Made by a program: the position numbers and the translations under genes
Source: an uncultured bacterium
Lineage (GTDB): Bacteria > Bacillota > Clostridia > Oscillospirales > Oscillospiraceae
Reading direction: 5' to 3'
DNA: 64,000 nucleotides
NCBI GenBank assembly: GCA_947643715.1
Contig: CANRXB010000006.1
Coordinates: forward strand, 1-64,000
Notes under the pieces: generated by a model
Database searches by the model: none
The model's input: the letters and a program-made list of their open reading frames with translations, nothing else
What the model was told of the DNA's origin: nothing
In this document: positions 25,052 to 34,325 of the stretch, one piece after another
How the letters are laid out: every line of letters begins with the position of its first letter
How positions within the stretch are numbered: the first letter of the stretch is position 1

Positions 25052-25097
25052 AAAAAAGGCGCTGCATGGGATATGGTCCCATGCAGCGTCCTTTTTT
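25052..25097 (-). terminator. Bidirectional intrinsic terminator after PBP2
   Basis: Perfect 11-bp stem CGCTGCATGGG (25060-25070) with CCCATGCAGCG (25078-25088). It is flanked by six A on one side and TTTTTT on the other, so it works on both strands; it directly follows the PBP2 stop on the minus strand. Confidence 0.92.
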
Positions 25098-25100
25098 GGT

Positions 25101-27206
25101 TCATCTCAGCAGGGCGTTCTCGCCGGTGACGGTGCGCAGGGAGCTGTCGGTGGAGAAGTATTGGGCCAGGATGCCTGCGGCCAGCTCGGCCAGGCTGCCG
25201 CCGGCGTCCCCCCCCTCCGCCACCAGGCACAGGGCCACCTGAGGATCGTCATAGGGAGCGAAGCAGACGAACACGGCGTTGGTGGCCGCAGCCTTGGCCG
25301 CGACCTCGGCCGTGCCGGTCTTACAGCCCACCTCCACCGGGAGGGAGGAGAAATGCCGGGCCATGGTGGCGGTCTTGGACAGGTCGTACATGCCCCGGAG
25401 CACCGCGTCCAGGTTGCTCTCTTCGATGTCGATGGAGTCCAGCAGGACCGGCTCATAGACCTCGGTCACCTGACTGTAATCGCTGGACTTGAACTCCTTT
25501 AGGAGATGGCACTGGTAATGGTGGCCTCCGTTCACCAGGGTGGCCACATAGTTGGCGATCTGGAGCGGGGTGAACTGGTTGTTTTCCTGGCCGATGGAGG
25601 CGTACATGGTGTTCCCGTCGAACCAGGGCTGGCCGAAATGCTCCGAGGTCTCCGGGCCGGCCATCCAGCCCTTCTCCTCGGTGATCTCGATGCCGGTGTA
25701 TTCCCCCAGGCCGAACTTGGCGGCGTACTCCCGCAGGACGGCGATGGTGGTGCGCCGTCCCACGTCGTAGAAGAAGATGTTGCAGGAGTCGGTGATGGCG
25801 CGGGTCACGTTCTCTTTGCCGTGCCGCCCCGGGTTGATCCAGCAGGCGGGGTGGACGTCGGGATAGAACCGATACCGGCCGGTACACTCCACCGTCTCTC
25901 GGGCGGTGATGGTGCCGGAGGACAGGGCGGCGACGGCGGTGAGCATCTTGAAGGTGGAGCCGGGGGAATACAGGCCCTGGGTGGCCCGGTTGTAAAGGGG
26001 CCTGTTCGTCGTGTCGTTGACCAGCTCCGAGTAATTGTCCCAGAAGGAGGACAGCTCGTAGGTGGGATAGGAGGCCAGGGCCAGCACGCCGCCCGTCATG
26101 TCCACCACCGCCGCGGCCATGGGCTTGGGCTCTTCCTGCCGGGCGGCGTATTGGGCCAACAGGTCCTCCGTGGTGGCCTGGAGGGCGATGTCCAGGGTGA
26201 GCACCGCGTTGTCCCCCGGCTTGGGAGCCACCCGCCACTCCTGGCTGGTGATGTTGTTGTTTTCGTCCTTCACGATGCGCCGGGTGCCGCTGGCGCCGTG
26301 GAGGCGTTCCTCGAAGGCCAGCTCCACCCCGTCCCGGCCCACGGTGGCGTCCATGGGATAGCCCAGCTCTTTGTAATGCTCCGTGCTGGCCTTGGTGATG
26401 GCGCCCGTCCAGCCCAGCACATGGGCGGCATAGTTGGTCTCGTACCGCCGGGCGGTGTCCGTCTCGATGCGCACGCCGGACAGGGCGTTCTCCTTCACCT
26501 TGGAGATGAAGGTGATGTCCACCCCCTGGGCGAACACGTAGGTGTTGTTGTTGAGGCCGGTGTTACGCAGATAGAGCTCGTACAGTACCCCGGCCAGCTC
26601 CCGGTCCCGCAGGGAGGGGACCTCCCCCTCCTCCACCAGATCGAAGGTCGTACACATGGCCAGCAGCAGGTCGGAGGCGGAGGGCTCCGAGTCCTGCACC
26701 CATTTATATTCCTTGGCGAGGCGGCCCAGCAGGGTGCTGTAAGTGTGCATCTCACCTTCCTCGTCCTCGGCCTGATAGGAGAGTGGGGTGTCGGTGGTAT
26801 AGGTCCAGGGGGCGGTCTTGGAGATGGGCAGGGAATCGGACCAGCTCACCCCTTCGTCCAGGCAGATGTCCAGCAGACGGCCCAGGATGTCGTTGCGCCG
26901 ATCCTCCATGGCGGTGGTGTCCAGTTCCACGTCGTAGCTGACCACGTTCGTCACCAGGATCCGGCCGTAGCGGTCCAGGATCTCTCCGCGGACGCTGTCC
27001 ACCTGCTCGGTCTGAGCGATGCGGATGGCGGAGTCCACCAGGTAATTGGCGCCGTCCACCACCTGCACCTGATAGAGCACGGCGAAGAAGCCGCCCAGCA
27101 CCGCGCAGAACAGGGCGATGAGCAGGTTCGTGCGCAGCTTGAGGCGGCGGGACTCCCGTTCCGCTTTCTCCTCCTGGATGTGCATGGGGTCGAAGGGGTT
27201 ATTCAT
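25101..27206 (-). CDS. mrdA: Class B penicillin-binding protein, PBP2/MrdA type
   Basis: A membrane-anchored peptidoglycan transpeptidase of the elongation machinery, 701 residues. One N-terminal transmembrane helix (LLIALFCAVLGGFFAVLYQV), the dimerisation domain with RGEILDRYGRILVTNVVSYDVEL, then the transpeptidase domain with active-site Ser in LYSPGSTFKMLTA, SxN in ITDSCNIFF, and KTGTAEVAAK. Preceded by mreD with an 8-base overlap, matching the rod-system pairing mreD-PBP2. The start 27206 follows GGGAGGAT by 6 bases. The mreB and mreC genes that usually precede mreD are not in this window. Confidence 0.94.
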   Translation of the reverse strand: MNNPFDPMHIQEEKAERESRRLKLRTNLLIALFCAVLGGFFAVLYQVQVVDGANYLVDSAIRIAQTEQVDSVRGEILDRYGRILVTNVVSYDVELDTTAMEDRRNDILGRLLDICLDEGVSWSDSLPISKTAPWTYTTDTPLSYQAEDEEGEMHTYSTLLGRLAKEYKWVQDSEPSASDLLLAMCTTFDLVEEGEVPSLRDRELAGVLYELYLRNTGLNNNTYVFAQGVDITFISKVKENALSGVRIETDTARRYETNYAAHVLGWTGAITKASTEHYKELGYPMDATVGRDGVELAFEERLHGASGTRRIVKDENNNITSQEWRVAPKPGDNAVLTLDIALQATTEDLLAQYAARQEEPKPMAAAVVDMTGGVLALASYPTYELSSFWDNYSELVNDTTNRPLYNRATQGLYSPGSTFKMLTAVAALSSGTITARETVECTGRYRFYPDVHPACWINPGRHGKENVTRAITDSCNIFFYDVGRRTTIAVLREYAAKFGLGEYTGIEITEEKGWMAGPETSEHFGQPWFDGNTMYASIGQENNQFTPLQIANYVATLVNGGHHYQCHLLKEFKSSDYSQVTEVYEPVLLDSIDIEESNLDAVLRGMYDLSKTATMARHFSSLPVEVGCKTGTAEVAAKAAATNAVFVCFAPYDDPQVALCLVAEGGDAGGSLAELAAGILAQYFSTDSSLRTVTGENALLR

Positions 27207-27702
27207 GGTAGATCCTCCCGTAGTTGACGCAGCAGGCCCGGCCCAGCCAGTAGACCGGCAGGATGAAGGCCAGGGTCCAGAGCAGCTCCGGCACGGCCAC
27301 CCGGAGCAGCACCTCCAGCGGGGCCGTGTGGGCCAGCAGGCGGCTGCCGACCGCCCACAGCTCCCACGCCAGGATGGCGATGACGGAGCAGATGAGATGG
27401 CCCCACACGTCCCGGCGCAGGACGTATTGGGTGGCGAGCCCGGCGAACCAGCCCATGGCGGACAGGACGACGATGCAGCCGGGGCTGAGATGGCCCAGGC
27501 CGGACATCACCGCCCCGGCGACCCCGCCGTAGACGGCGCCGAAGGGCGCGCCCTCCAGCGTCCCCCCCGCCACCGCCAGGATGGGCAGCAGCAGGGGCAG
27601 GGCCATGGGGAGGGGGCCCAGGACATAGTAGTTGACCACCGCCGTCAGCCACAGGACGACGAGGTATGCGGTCCATTTGATGATGGTGTCGCGTCTTGTC
27701 AT
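27199..27702 (-). CDS. mreD: Rod shape-determining protein MreD
   Basis: A 167-residue membrane protein with five to six hydrophobic segments (IIKWTAYLVVLWLTAVVNYYV, PLLLPILAVAGGTL, GAVYGGVAGAVMSGL, IVVLSAMGWFAGL). Sequence is weakly conserved in this family; the call rests on size, topology, the EGAPFGAVYGGVAGAVMSGL segment typical of MreD, and overlap with a PBP2 gene. It works with MreC and MreB in lateral wall synthesis. Here it follows miaB by 15 bases rather than mreC. Confidence 0.82.
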   Translation of the reverse strand: MTRRDTIIKWTAYLVVLWLTAVVNYYVLGPLPMALPLLLPILAVAGGTLEGAPFGAVYGGVAGAVMSGLGHLSPGCIVVLSAMGWFAGLATQYVLRRDVWGHLICSVIAILAWELWAVGSRLLAHTAPLEVLLRVAVPELLWTLAFILPVYWLGRACCVNYGRIYHE

Positions 27703-27717
27703 GGCGGCTCCTGTCTG

Positions 27718-29133
27718 TTACCGGGCCAGCTCGCCGGACAGGGCCCAGGTGGAGCAGCCGGTGATGCGCACGGGCGCGAACTGACCGATCAGGGCGGGGG
27801 CGCCGCTGAGGTGGACCAGCCGGTTGCCCGGGGTCCGGGCGGTGAGGCCGCCGTCGGGGCCTTGCGCCGTGCCGTCGATGAGGCAGCGCTGTACGCTGCC
27901 GATGTAGGCGCGGTGCTTCTCCAGCGAGATGCGGTCCTGCACCGCCACCATGCGCTCGAAGTTGGCGGACTTCTCCTGCTTCGGCATGGGGTCGGGCAGC
28001 TCTGCCGCCGGGGTGCCCTTCCGAGGGGAGTAGATGAAGGTGAACAGAGCGTCGAACCGGACGGCTTCGATGAGGGACAGGGTGTCCTCGAATTCCTGGG
28101 TGGTCTCCCCTGGGAAGCCCACGATCACGTCGCTGGTTAGCACGATGTCGGGGATGCGCTGGCGCAGGGCGTGGACCTTTTCCAGATAGCCCTCCCGGGT
28201 GTAGCGGCGGTTCATGGCGGCGAGCACCCGGGTGTTCCCCGACTGGAAAGGCAGGTGGAGGCAGGGGGCCACCTTCTGGCACCGGGCCATCACGTCGAAC
28301 AGCTTTTCCGTGGCGTCCTTGGGGTGGCTGGTCATGAAGCGCAGGAGGAAATCGCCGGGGATGGCATCGGCGCGCTCCAGGAGGGCGGGAAAGTCCATCT
28401 CCCCCTCCAGATCCTTGCCGTAGGAGTTCACGTTCTGGCCCAGCAGGGTGATGTCCTTATAGCCCTGCTCCACCAGCGCCCGGATCTCGGACAGGACGAT
28501 CTCCGGCTCCCGGCTGCGCTCCCGGCCCCGGACGTAGGGCACGATGCAGTAGGAACAGAAGTTGTTGCAGCCGTACATGATGGACACCCAGGCTTTCAGC
28601 TTGCCGGACCTGCGCACGGGCAGGCCCTCGGCGATCGCGCCGTCGGAGGGCTCCGTCTCGAACACCCGGCCCCGGCGCAGGTAGACCCGGCGCAGGAGTT
28701 CCGGGAAACGCCACAGGGCCTGGGGCCCGAACACCAGGTCCACATGGCGGTAGGACTGGCGCAGCCGGTCGGCCACGTGGGGCTCCTGGGCCATGCAGCC
28801 GCACAGGCAGACGATCTGGTCCGGGTGGCGCCGCTTGCCGTGGACCAGCGCGCCCACGTTGCCGAACACCCGCTGCTCCGCGTGTTCCCGGATGGCGCAG
28901 GTGTTGATGACGATGACGTCCGCCCCCTGCTCCGTGTCGGAGATCTGATAGCCCATCTCGCACAGCATCCCCCGCAGCAGCTCGGAGTCGGCCTCGTTCT
29001 GCTGGCAGCCGTAGGTGTCCACCCAGGCCAAGGGGGGGACGGGCCGGCGGGCGTTCAGCGCGCGCAATTCATCGCAGTATCCCATCTGCCGGCGGATGTC
29101 CTCGGCGGGGACGACAGGTGTGGTTCGTTTCAA
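27718..29133 (-). CDS. miaB: tRNA-2-methylthio-N6-dimethylallyladenosine synthase MiaB
   Basis: A radical-SAM methylthiotransferase modifying A37 of tRNAs reading UNN codons. The 471-residue protein has the N-terminal UPF0004 cluster (YGCQQNEADSE, VINTCAIREHAE, CGCMAQEP), the radical-SAM motif in MYGCNNFCSYCIVPYVRGRE (CxxxCxxC), and a C-terminal TRAM domain. Start is TTG at 29133, 7 bases after GGAGGG. It heads the miaB-mreD-PBP2 minus-strand operon. A second DnaA-box-like array lies upstream of it. Confidence 0.95.
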   Translation of the reverse strand: MKRTTPVVPAEDIRRQMGYCDELRALNARRPVPPLAWVDTYGCQQNEADSELLRGMLCEMGYQISDTEQGADVIVINTCAIREHAEQRVFGNVGALVHGKRRHPDQIVCLCGCMAQEPHVADRLRQSYRHVDLVFGPQALWRFPELLRRVYLRRGRVFETEPSDGAIAEGLPVRRSGKLKAWVSIMYGCNNFCSYCIVPYVRGRERSREPEIVLSEIRALVEQGYKDITLLGQNVNSYGKDLEGEMDFPALLERADAIPGDFLLRFMTSHPKDATEKLFDVMARCQKVAPCLHLPFQSGNTRVLAAMNRRYTREGYLEKVHALRQRIPDIVLTSDVIVGFPGETTQEFEDTLSLIEAVRFDALFTFIYSPRKGTPAAELPDPMPKQEKSANFERMVAVQDRISLEKHRAYIGSVQRCLIDGTAQGPDGGLTARTPGNRLVHLSGAPALIGQFAPVRITGCSTWALSGELAR

Positions 29134-29223
29134 GGGAAGGCCCTCCAGTGAAAATTTGTAGGATCAGCCGGACAAGTCATGCTTGACAGCGGCCGGTAGT
29201 GCTCCAACCTGGGGAAAAGGGAC

Positions 29224-29261
29224 TGTGGAAAACTATGTGCAACCTGTTGAAAACTGTGGAA
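29224..29261 (+). promoter_or_regulatory. DnaA-box-like array 2
   Basis: Four same-strand words, TGTGGAA (29224), TGTGCAA (29236), TGTTGAA (29245) and TGTGGAA (29255), spaced 12, 9 and 10 bases; the first and third extend to TGTGGAAAA and TGTTGAAAA, which are TTTTCCACA and TTTTCAACA on the other strand. The leading spacing 12-9 equals that of array 1. It lies in the 244-base gap between the FAD oxidoreductase and miaB, where no other structure was seen except a short GCCCG/CGGGC stem near 29358. Confidence 0.5.
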
Positions 29262-29377
29262 CGGTGGGGATATGCGTCGTTCGGCCCCGAAAAGGATCGG
29301 GTGGACGCGTCACTTTTTGAGGGTGAAAAACTGGACAAATAAAATGACCGAAAGCCCGGCGGCGGGCCTGTGGAGGG

Positions 29378-30772
29378 CTATCGGGACAGCCGCGCGGATA
29401 CGACCCGCGCCGCTTTCACGCCCGACGCGCCCGCTTGGGCCAGGCCCCTGGTCACGCCCGCGCCGTCGCCGACGGCGAAGAAGCCGGGCAGGGCGGTCTC
29501 CAGCTCGGAGGAGAGGCGGATGCGGGAGGAGTAGAACTTCACCTCCGCGCCGTAGAGCAGGGTATCGTAGTTGGCGGTGCCCGGGGCCAGCTTGTCCAGG
29601 GCGTAGATCATCTCGATGATGTCGTCGAGCTGGCGCTTCGGCAGGGCCAGGGACAGGTCCCCCGGCACGGCGGCGGTGAGGGTGGGGGAAACGAAGGACT
29701 GGCTCATACGGTGGCTGTTGGTCCGCCGGCCCCCCACCAGGTCGCCGAAGCGCTGGACCAGCACGCCCCCGGCCAGCATGTTGGACAGGGAGGCGATGTG
29801 CTTGCCGTAGCGGTAGGGCTCGTTGAAGGGGGAGGTGAAGCGGTTGGACACCAGCAGGGCGAAGTTGGTGTTCTCGCTGCGCAGGGCCGGGTCCGAGTAG
29901 GAGTGGCCGTTCACGGTGTTGATGCCCTCCACGTTCTCCGCCACCACGTGGCCGTAGGGGTTCATGCAGAAGGTGCGCACCGAGTCGCCGTACTGCTTGG
30001 TGCGGTAGATGAGCTTGGACTCGTACACCACGTCGGTGATGTGCTCGAACACTGTGGCGGGCAGTTCCACCCGCACACCGATGTCCACCTGGTTGTTCAG
30101 CAGCTCCAGCCCCAGGGCCTTGCACTGGTTGGCGAACCACTCCGCGCCGGAGCGGCCGGGGCCCGCGATGAGGTACGGGGCGGTATACCGCCTGCCGTCC
30201 TCAGTGACCAGGGTGTATACGCCGTCCTTCGCCTCGATGGAGGTGACGGTGGTGTCGAACAAAAAGGTATGGTGGTCCCGGATCGCCTCGTAGATGCTGG
30301 TGAGGATCTTGAGGTTGTTCTCGGTCCCCAAATGCTTGCACTTGGCCTGGAGGAGATGGAGGTCGTACTTGAGCGCCTCCCGTTCCAGGGCGCGAGCCTG
30401 GGGAGTGGAGGTGGAATAGACCTCGGTGGTGGCGCCGTGCTTGACGTTCAGCTCGTCCACATGGTCGATGAGCTCCATCACCTCCCGCTGGTCCAAGAAG
30501 TCGGTGAGCCAGCCGCCGAAAGCGGTGGTGAAGTTGAACTTCCCGTCGGAGAAGGCCCCCGCGCCGCCGAAGCCGCACATGGTGCCGCACACCCGGCACT
30601 GCACGCAGGAACGGGCCTTGCCCGCGACGATGGGGCAGTGGCGGCGGTAGATGTCCGCCCCCCGGTCGATCACCAGCACCCGGGCGGCGGGGCATTCCAA
30701 AGCCAGCTCGTAGGCGGCGTAGATACCGGCCTCTCCGGTGCCCAGGATCATCACGTCATATTTGGTGTCCAT
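29378..30772 (-). CDS. FAD-dependent oxidoreductase (putative dehydrogenase)
   Basis: A 464-residue flavoprotein: N-terminal dinucleotide fold DVMILGTGEAGIYAAYEL, then a Cys cluster CVQCRVCGTMCGFGGAGAFSDG characteristic of a clostridial group of uncharacterised FAD dehydrogenases, IAGPGRSGAEWF, and a C-terminal GFFAVGDGAGVTRGLAQAGASG FAD motif. The four Cys may bind a cluster or metal. The substrate is unknown. It is monocistronic, with a short leader containing CCCGCC/GGCGGG and CCTCTCGGAGG stems and a TATAAT box 77 bases upstream. Confidence 0.85.
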   Translation of the reverse strand: MDTKYDVMILGTGEAGIYAAYELALECPAARVLVIDRGADIYRRHCPIVAGKARSCVQCRVCGTMCGFGGAGAFSDGKFNFTTAFGGWLTDFLDQREVMELIDHVDELNVKHGATTEVYSTSTPQARALEREALKYDLHLLQAKCKHLGTENNLKILTSIYEAIRDHHTFLFDTTVTSIEAKDGVYTLVTEDGRRYTAPYLIAGPGRSGAEWFANQCKALGLELLNNQVDIGVRVELPATVFEHITDVVYESKLIYRTKQYGDSVRTFCMNPYGHVVAENVEGINTVNGHSYSDPALRSENTNFALLVSNRFTSPFNEPYRYGKHIASLSNMLAGGVLVQRFGDLVGGRRTNSHRMSQSFVSPTLTAAVPGDLSLALPKRQLDDIIEMIYALDKLAPGTANYDTLLYGAEVKFYSSRIRLSSELETALPGFFAVGDGAGVTRGLAQAGASGVKAARVVSARLSR

Positions 30773-30848
30773 AAAAAGCGGGCCCCCTTCTGGAAATGAT
30801 CCCGCCTTATGCGGCGGGTGCGTCCTCCGAGAGGCCGCATATGTCGAT

Positions 30849-30878
30849 ATTATATCATCGATGCCCCGTCAGACACAA
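30849..30878 (-). promoter_or_regulatory. Promoter for the FAD oxidoreductase gene
   Basis: TTGTGT (30873-30878), 18 bases, TATAAT (30849-30854) on the minus strand. The -35 match is moderate. Confidence 0.55.
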
Positions 30879-30999
30879 GAGGGTGGGAGATATTTTGAGC
30901 GTGGATGGACGATCTGTGCGTTGCCGGCGCTCCCCGCCCCCTTGGCCTGAACGGCGGGAAGGCGCATATTTCAAAACTGTAAAATTTGTTCTCGGGGAC

Positions 31000-31028
31000 T
31001 TGTCAGCTCCTGTCGGATCATGTAAAAT
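31000..31028 (+). promoter_or_regulatory. Promoter for the SLH/GH25 gene
   Basis: TTGTCA (31000-31005), a 17-base spacer, TAAAAT (31023-31028), 46 bases before the start codon and followed by AAGGAGA. Confidence 0.7.
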
Positions 31029-31074
31029 AGAGGCGAAAGACTATCCACTTCCGGACCTGTGAAAAGGAGACCAC

Positions 31075-32682
31075 ATGAAAAAACGCACTGCTGTCCTTCT
31101 ACTGGCCGTCCTTCTGGCGGTCACAGCCAGCCCCATCGCCATGGCCGCCCAGGAACGGGGCTCCCCGTTCGCCGATCTGCGGGAGGACCATTGGGCCTAT
31201 CCCTATGTCCTGGACCTCTACGATCAGGGCGTGGTGGCGGGCGACCCGGACGGGACCTTCCGCGGGACGGATCCGGTCACCTGGGGAGAGTCCTTCAAGC
31301 TCATCCTGTTGGCCGTGGGCGTCGAGGAGCCGGAACGGGAGCCGGACCAGCATTGGGCACACTGCTACATACAGCCCGCGCTGGACAACCGGCTGGTATA
31401 CGCGTTCAGCGAGGGCGCACTGGACGATGTGCCCACCCGGCTGAGCGTGGCCCGGATGGCCGCCCGGGCGCTGGACCTCACCGACATCTCCGGCGAGAGC
31501 CCCTACGTGGACTGTGAAGACGGCTACGTGGTGGAGCTGTTCGAGAAGGGGATCATGGAGGGCACCGTGGAGGCCGACGGGATGCGCTGGTTCTACCCCG
31601 ACCGGCCCATCGACCGGGAGGAGATCGCCACCATCGTGTGGCGGATGATGAACATCGACGTCACACAAGGGATGTTCCGGTTCAACAACTACTGGCTGGA
31701 CACGCTGGAAGGGGTGCCTCCCGTCTCGTTCTCTCCGGAACAGTTCCGCAAAGACGAGTCGGGCAGGATGACCTACTCCGGCGGCTACTACGCCCGGGGC
31801 ATCGATGTGTCCGGCCACAAGCAGGACATCGACTGGCAGGCGGTGGCCGGGGACGGCATCGATTTCGCCATCATCCGAGCGGGCAACCGCACCTACGGTT
31901 CGGGCCTGCTGTTCGAGGATTCCTACTTCCACCGGAACATGCAGGGGGCCATCGCCGCCGGGCTGGACGTAGGGGCGTATTTCTTCTCCAACGCCATCAC
32001 CGTGGAGGAGGCGCTGGAGGAGGCGGACATGTTCCTGGCCATGGTGGAGCCGTACCGGGAATACGTCACCTATCCGGTGGTATGCGACTGGGAGTATCTG
32101 GGGGGCAAGGACTCCCGGGCCTACGGCGTGGACGCCAAGGTGATCACCCAATGCGTGGCCGCGTTCTGTCAGAGAGTGGAGGAAGCGGGCTATACCCCCA
32201 TGTTCTATTTCAACGACTACTGCGGCTATGTGAAGATGGACCTGAGCGAGCTCACCCAATTCGACGGATGGTACGCGGAATATGCCGACGTCCCGGGTTT
32301 CATTTATGATTTCCAGATGTGGCAGTACTCCTCCAAGGGGAAGGTGGCGGGCATCAGCTCCGACGTGGATATGAACCTGTGCTTCGTGCCCTATCCTGAG
32401 CCGGAGCAGACGTGGCCGGACCCGGATCCCGACCAGACGCAGACATGGCCCGATCCGGATCCCAGCCAGACGCAGACATGGCCCGATCCGGATCCCAACC
32501 AGACGCAGACATGGCCCGACCCGGAACCCAGCCAGACGCAGACATGGCCGGACCCGGAGCCCAGCCAGACACAGACATGGCCGGATCCGGAACCCACCGA
32601 GTCGCAGCCATGGACCGGTCCGGACATCGTGGTGCGGGAGCATCCGGTCCCGCGGCCCTTGGACACAGCATCCCTGCGATGA
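31075..32682 (+). CDS. Secreted SLH-domain GH25 lysozyme with C-terminal 11-residue repeats
   Basis: A 535-residue exported cell-wall hydrolase. Signal peptide: [20 protein letters not shown] with cleavage after AMA. Residues 30-195 contain SLH repeats ([44 protein letters not shown]), which anchor to wall polymers. Residues ~240-440 form a glycosyl hydrolase family 25 domain ([16 protein letters not shown] and the catalytic [10 protein letters not shown]), cleaving muramic acid linkages. Then six TWPDPxPxQTQ repeats and a short tail. The repeat region is proline/acid-rich and may span the wall. Monocistronic, with its own promoter and a strong terminator. Confidence 0.9.
   Translation: MKKRTAVLLLAVLLAVTASPIAMAAQERGSPFADLREDHWAYPYVLDLYDQGVVAGDPDGTFRGTDPVTWGESFKLILLAVGVEEPEREPDQHWAHCYIQPALDNRLVYAFSEGALDDVPTRLSVARMAARALDLTDISGESPYVDCEDGYVVELFEKGIMEGTVEADGMRWFYPDRPIDREEIATIVWRMMNIDVTQGMFRFNNYWLDTLEGVPPVSFSPEQFRKDESGRMTYSGGYYARGIDVSGHKQDIDWQAVAGDGIDFAIIRAGNRTYGSGLLFEDSYFHRNMQGAIAAGLDVGAYFFSNAITVEEALEEADMFLAMVEPYREYVTYPVVCDWEYLGGKDSRAYGVDAKVITQCVAAFCQRVEEAGYTPMFYFNDYCGYVKMDLSELTQFDGWYAEYADVPGFIYDFQMWQYSSKGKVAGISSDVDMNLCFVPYPEPEQTWPDPDPDQTQTWPDPDPSQTQTWPDPDPNQTQTWPDPEPSQTQTWPDPEPSQTQTWPDPEPTESQPWTGPDIVVREHPVPRPLDTASLR
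32410..32607 (+). repeat. Six tandem 33-bp coding repeats
   Basis: Six in-frame 33-bp units starting at 32410, 32443, 32476, 32509, 32542 and 32575 encode TWPDP(D/E)P(D/S/N/T)QTQ-type units; the last is degenerate (ESQ). Neighbouring units differ by few bases, consistent with recent expansion by slippage or recombination. Confidence 0.93.
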
Positions 32683-32710
32683 TGGGATAGAGTGCCTCTC
32701 ATGAAAAAGC

Positions 32711-32750
32711 AAAGGGCAAGGTATACCGTCTGGTATACCTTGCCCTTTTA
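32711..32750. terminator. Bidirectional intrinsic terminator
   Basis: Perfect 17-bp stem AAAGGGCAAGGTATACC (32711-32727) with its complement from 32732, loop GTCT, ending TTTT. It serves the GH25 gene on + and the uracil permease on -. Confidence 0.93.
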
Positions 32751-32863
32751 TTACGAAATGGCTTGCTGCGATCCTATCGGGAAAGCGTCCGCAGGCAGCA
32801 GGTCCGGCACCGCTCTGAGCATCTCCCGGGACGGACGATCATGGCGTGTTCCGGACAAGGCGG

Positions 32864-34261
32864 TCAATACCGGCCGAAGTCGGCGGAACGGCCCTCGGTG
32901 ACGTCGGAGCCGAACTCGTAATCCTTGCCGGGGAGGATAGCGTTGAGGGCGATGCCTGCGATGGCGGCGATGGCCAGCGAGGTGAGGGTGATCGAGGTGC
33001 CCAAGACCTCGAAGGTCAGCCCGCCGGTGAAGCCCAGGCCGCACACCAGGATGATAGCGGCGATGATGAGATTGCGGGAGTTGGTGAAGTCCACCCGGTT
33101 CTCCACCACGTTACGTACACCGATGGCGGAGATCATGCCGTACAGGATGAAGCTGACGCCGCCCACGATCGCGGCAGGCATGGAGTTGACCACAGCGGCG
33201 AACATGGGGCTGAAGGACAGGATCAGGGCATAGAGCGCGGCCAGCCGGATGACCCGGGGGTCGTACACCCGGGAGAGCACCAACACGCCGGTGTTCTCGC
33301 CGTAGGTGGTGTTGGCAGGGCCGCCGAAGAGGGCGGAGAGAGACGTGGCGACGCCGTCTCCGATGAGGGTGCGGTGGAGGCCGGGATCCTGGATGAAGTT
33401 CTCCTCCACGGTGGCGGAGATGGCGGACATGTCGCCGATGTGCTCCATCATAGCGGCGATGGCGATGGGGGCCATGACCAGGATGGAGGTGATGTCGAAC
33501 TTGGCGATGGAGCCGCCGAAGTTGGTGAGGAAGGGCTGGAGGCCCACGATCTTAGCGGAGGCCACAGAGCTGAAGTCCATCAGGGGCACGGCCACGGGCT
33601 CAGCGCCGGAGAAGTCCAGCGCGGTGGCGCCCAGGGCGTTGGCGGCCACGGCCACCAGATAGGAGCCCACCACGCCCAGCAGGATGGGGACGATCTTGAT
33701 CATGCCCTTGCCCCAGATGTTGGCGGCGATGATGATGGCCATGGCCACCAGGGCCAGCCACCAGCAGGTCTTGGCGTTGTTCACCGCCGAAGGGGCCAGG
33801 TTCAGGCCGATGAGGATGATGATGGGTCCGGTGACCACCGGGGGCAGGAAGCGCATGACCTTCTTCACGCCCACCGCCTTGATGACGCCGGCCAGGACCA
33901 CATACAGGAGCCCCGCCGCTACGATGCCGCCGCAGGCGTACTGGAGCTTCTCTGCGGCGTCCATCCCGGCATACTTCCCGGCGTCCAGCTTGGACATGGC
34001 CTCGAAGCCGCCCAGGAAAGCGAAGGAGGAACCCAGGAAGGCGGGCACCTTCAGCCGGGTGCAGACGTGGAAGAACAGTGTGCCGAGGCCGGCGAAGAAC
34101 AGTGTGGTCTGGATGCTCAGGGGAAGGCCGTACACGTTGTTGACCAGGATGGGCACCAGCACGGTGGCGCCGAACATGGCGAACATGTGCTGCAGGCCCA
34201 GGACGAGCATCTTTGGCACGCCCAGGGCGCGTGCGTCGCGGATAGGTCCTTGATCGTTCAT
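32864..34261 (-). CDS. uraA: Uracil permease (NCS2 family)
   Basis: A 465-residue nucleobase transporter with about twelve to fourteen membrane helices. Features: LGLQHMFAMFGATVLVP at the N-terminus, GSSFAFLGGFEAM, LPPVVTGPIIILIGLNLAP, the substrate-site region MEHIGDMSAISATV, and the NCS2 signature GGPANTTYGENTGVLVLSRV with NTTYGEN. These match UraA/PyrP rather than xanthine permeases. Start 34261 follows AAGGAGA; the longer frame runs back through the leader. Expression is probably set by the attenuator and leader peptide upstream (34290-34388). Confidence 0.93.
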   Translation of the reverse strand: MNDQGPIRDARALGVPKMLVLGLQHMFAMFGATVLVPILVNNVYGLPLSIQTTLFFAGLGTLFFHVCTRLKVPAFLGSSFAFLGGFEAMSKLDAGKYAGMDAAEKLQYACGGIVAAGLLYVVLAGVIKAVGVKKVMRFLPPVVTGPIIILIGLNLAPSAVNNAKTCWWLALVAMAIIIAANIWGKGMIKIVPILLGVVGSYLVAVAANALGATALDFSGAEPVAVPLMDFSSVASAKIVGLQPFLTNFGGSIAKFDITSILVMAPIAIAAMMEHIGDMSAISATVEENFIQDPGLHRTLIGDGVATSLSALFGGPANTTYGENTGVLVLSRVYDPRVIRLAALYALILSFSPMFAAVVNSMPAAIVGGVSFILYGMISAIGVRNVVENRVDFTNSRNLIIAAIILVCGLGFTGGLTFEVLGTSITLTSLAIAAIAGIALNAILPGKDYEFGSDVTEGRSADFGRY

Positions 34262-34289
34262 GATCTCTCTCCTTTTCCTTTGTTTGCGC

Positions 34290-34322
34290 AAAAAAAGAGG
34301 CAACCGCCCAACGGCGACTGCC
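34290..34322 (-). terminator. uraA: Attenuator terminator in the uraA leader
   Basis: Minus-strand stem GGCAGTCGCC (34313-34322) and GGCGGTTGCC (34299-34308), ten pairs including two G-U, loop GTTG, followed by TCTTTTTTT. It lies between the leader-peptide stop codon and the uraA ribosome site, where readthrough would be needed for expression. Confidence 0.88.
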
Positions 34323-34325
34323 CGG

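Larger units (their letters stand above)
30773..31074. other. Divergent intergenic region
   Basis: About 300 bases between two divergent genes. It holds the minus-strand promoter near 30849-30878, two small leader stems for the FAD gene, and the + promoter at 31000-31028 for the lysozyme gene. No open frame with a ribosome site was seen between them. Confidence 0.7.
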
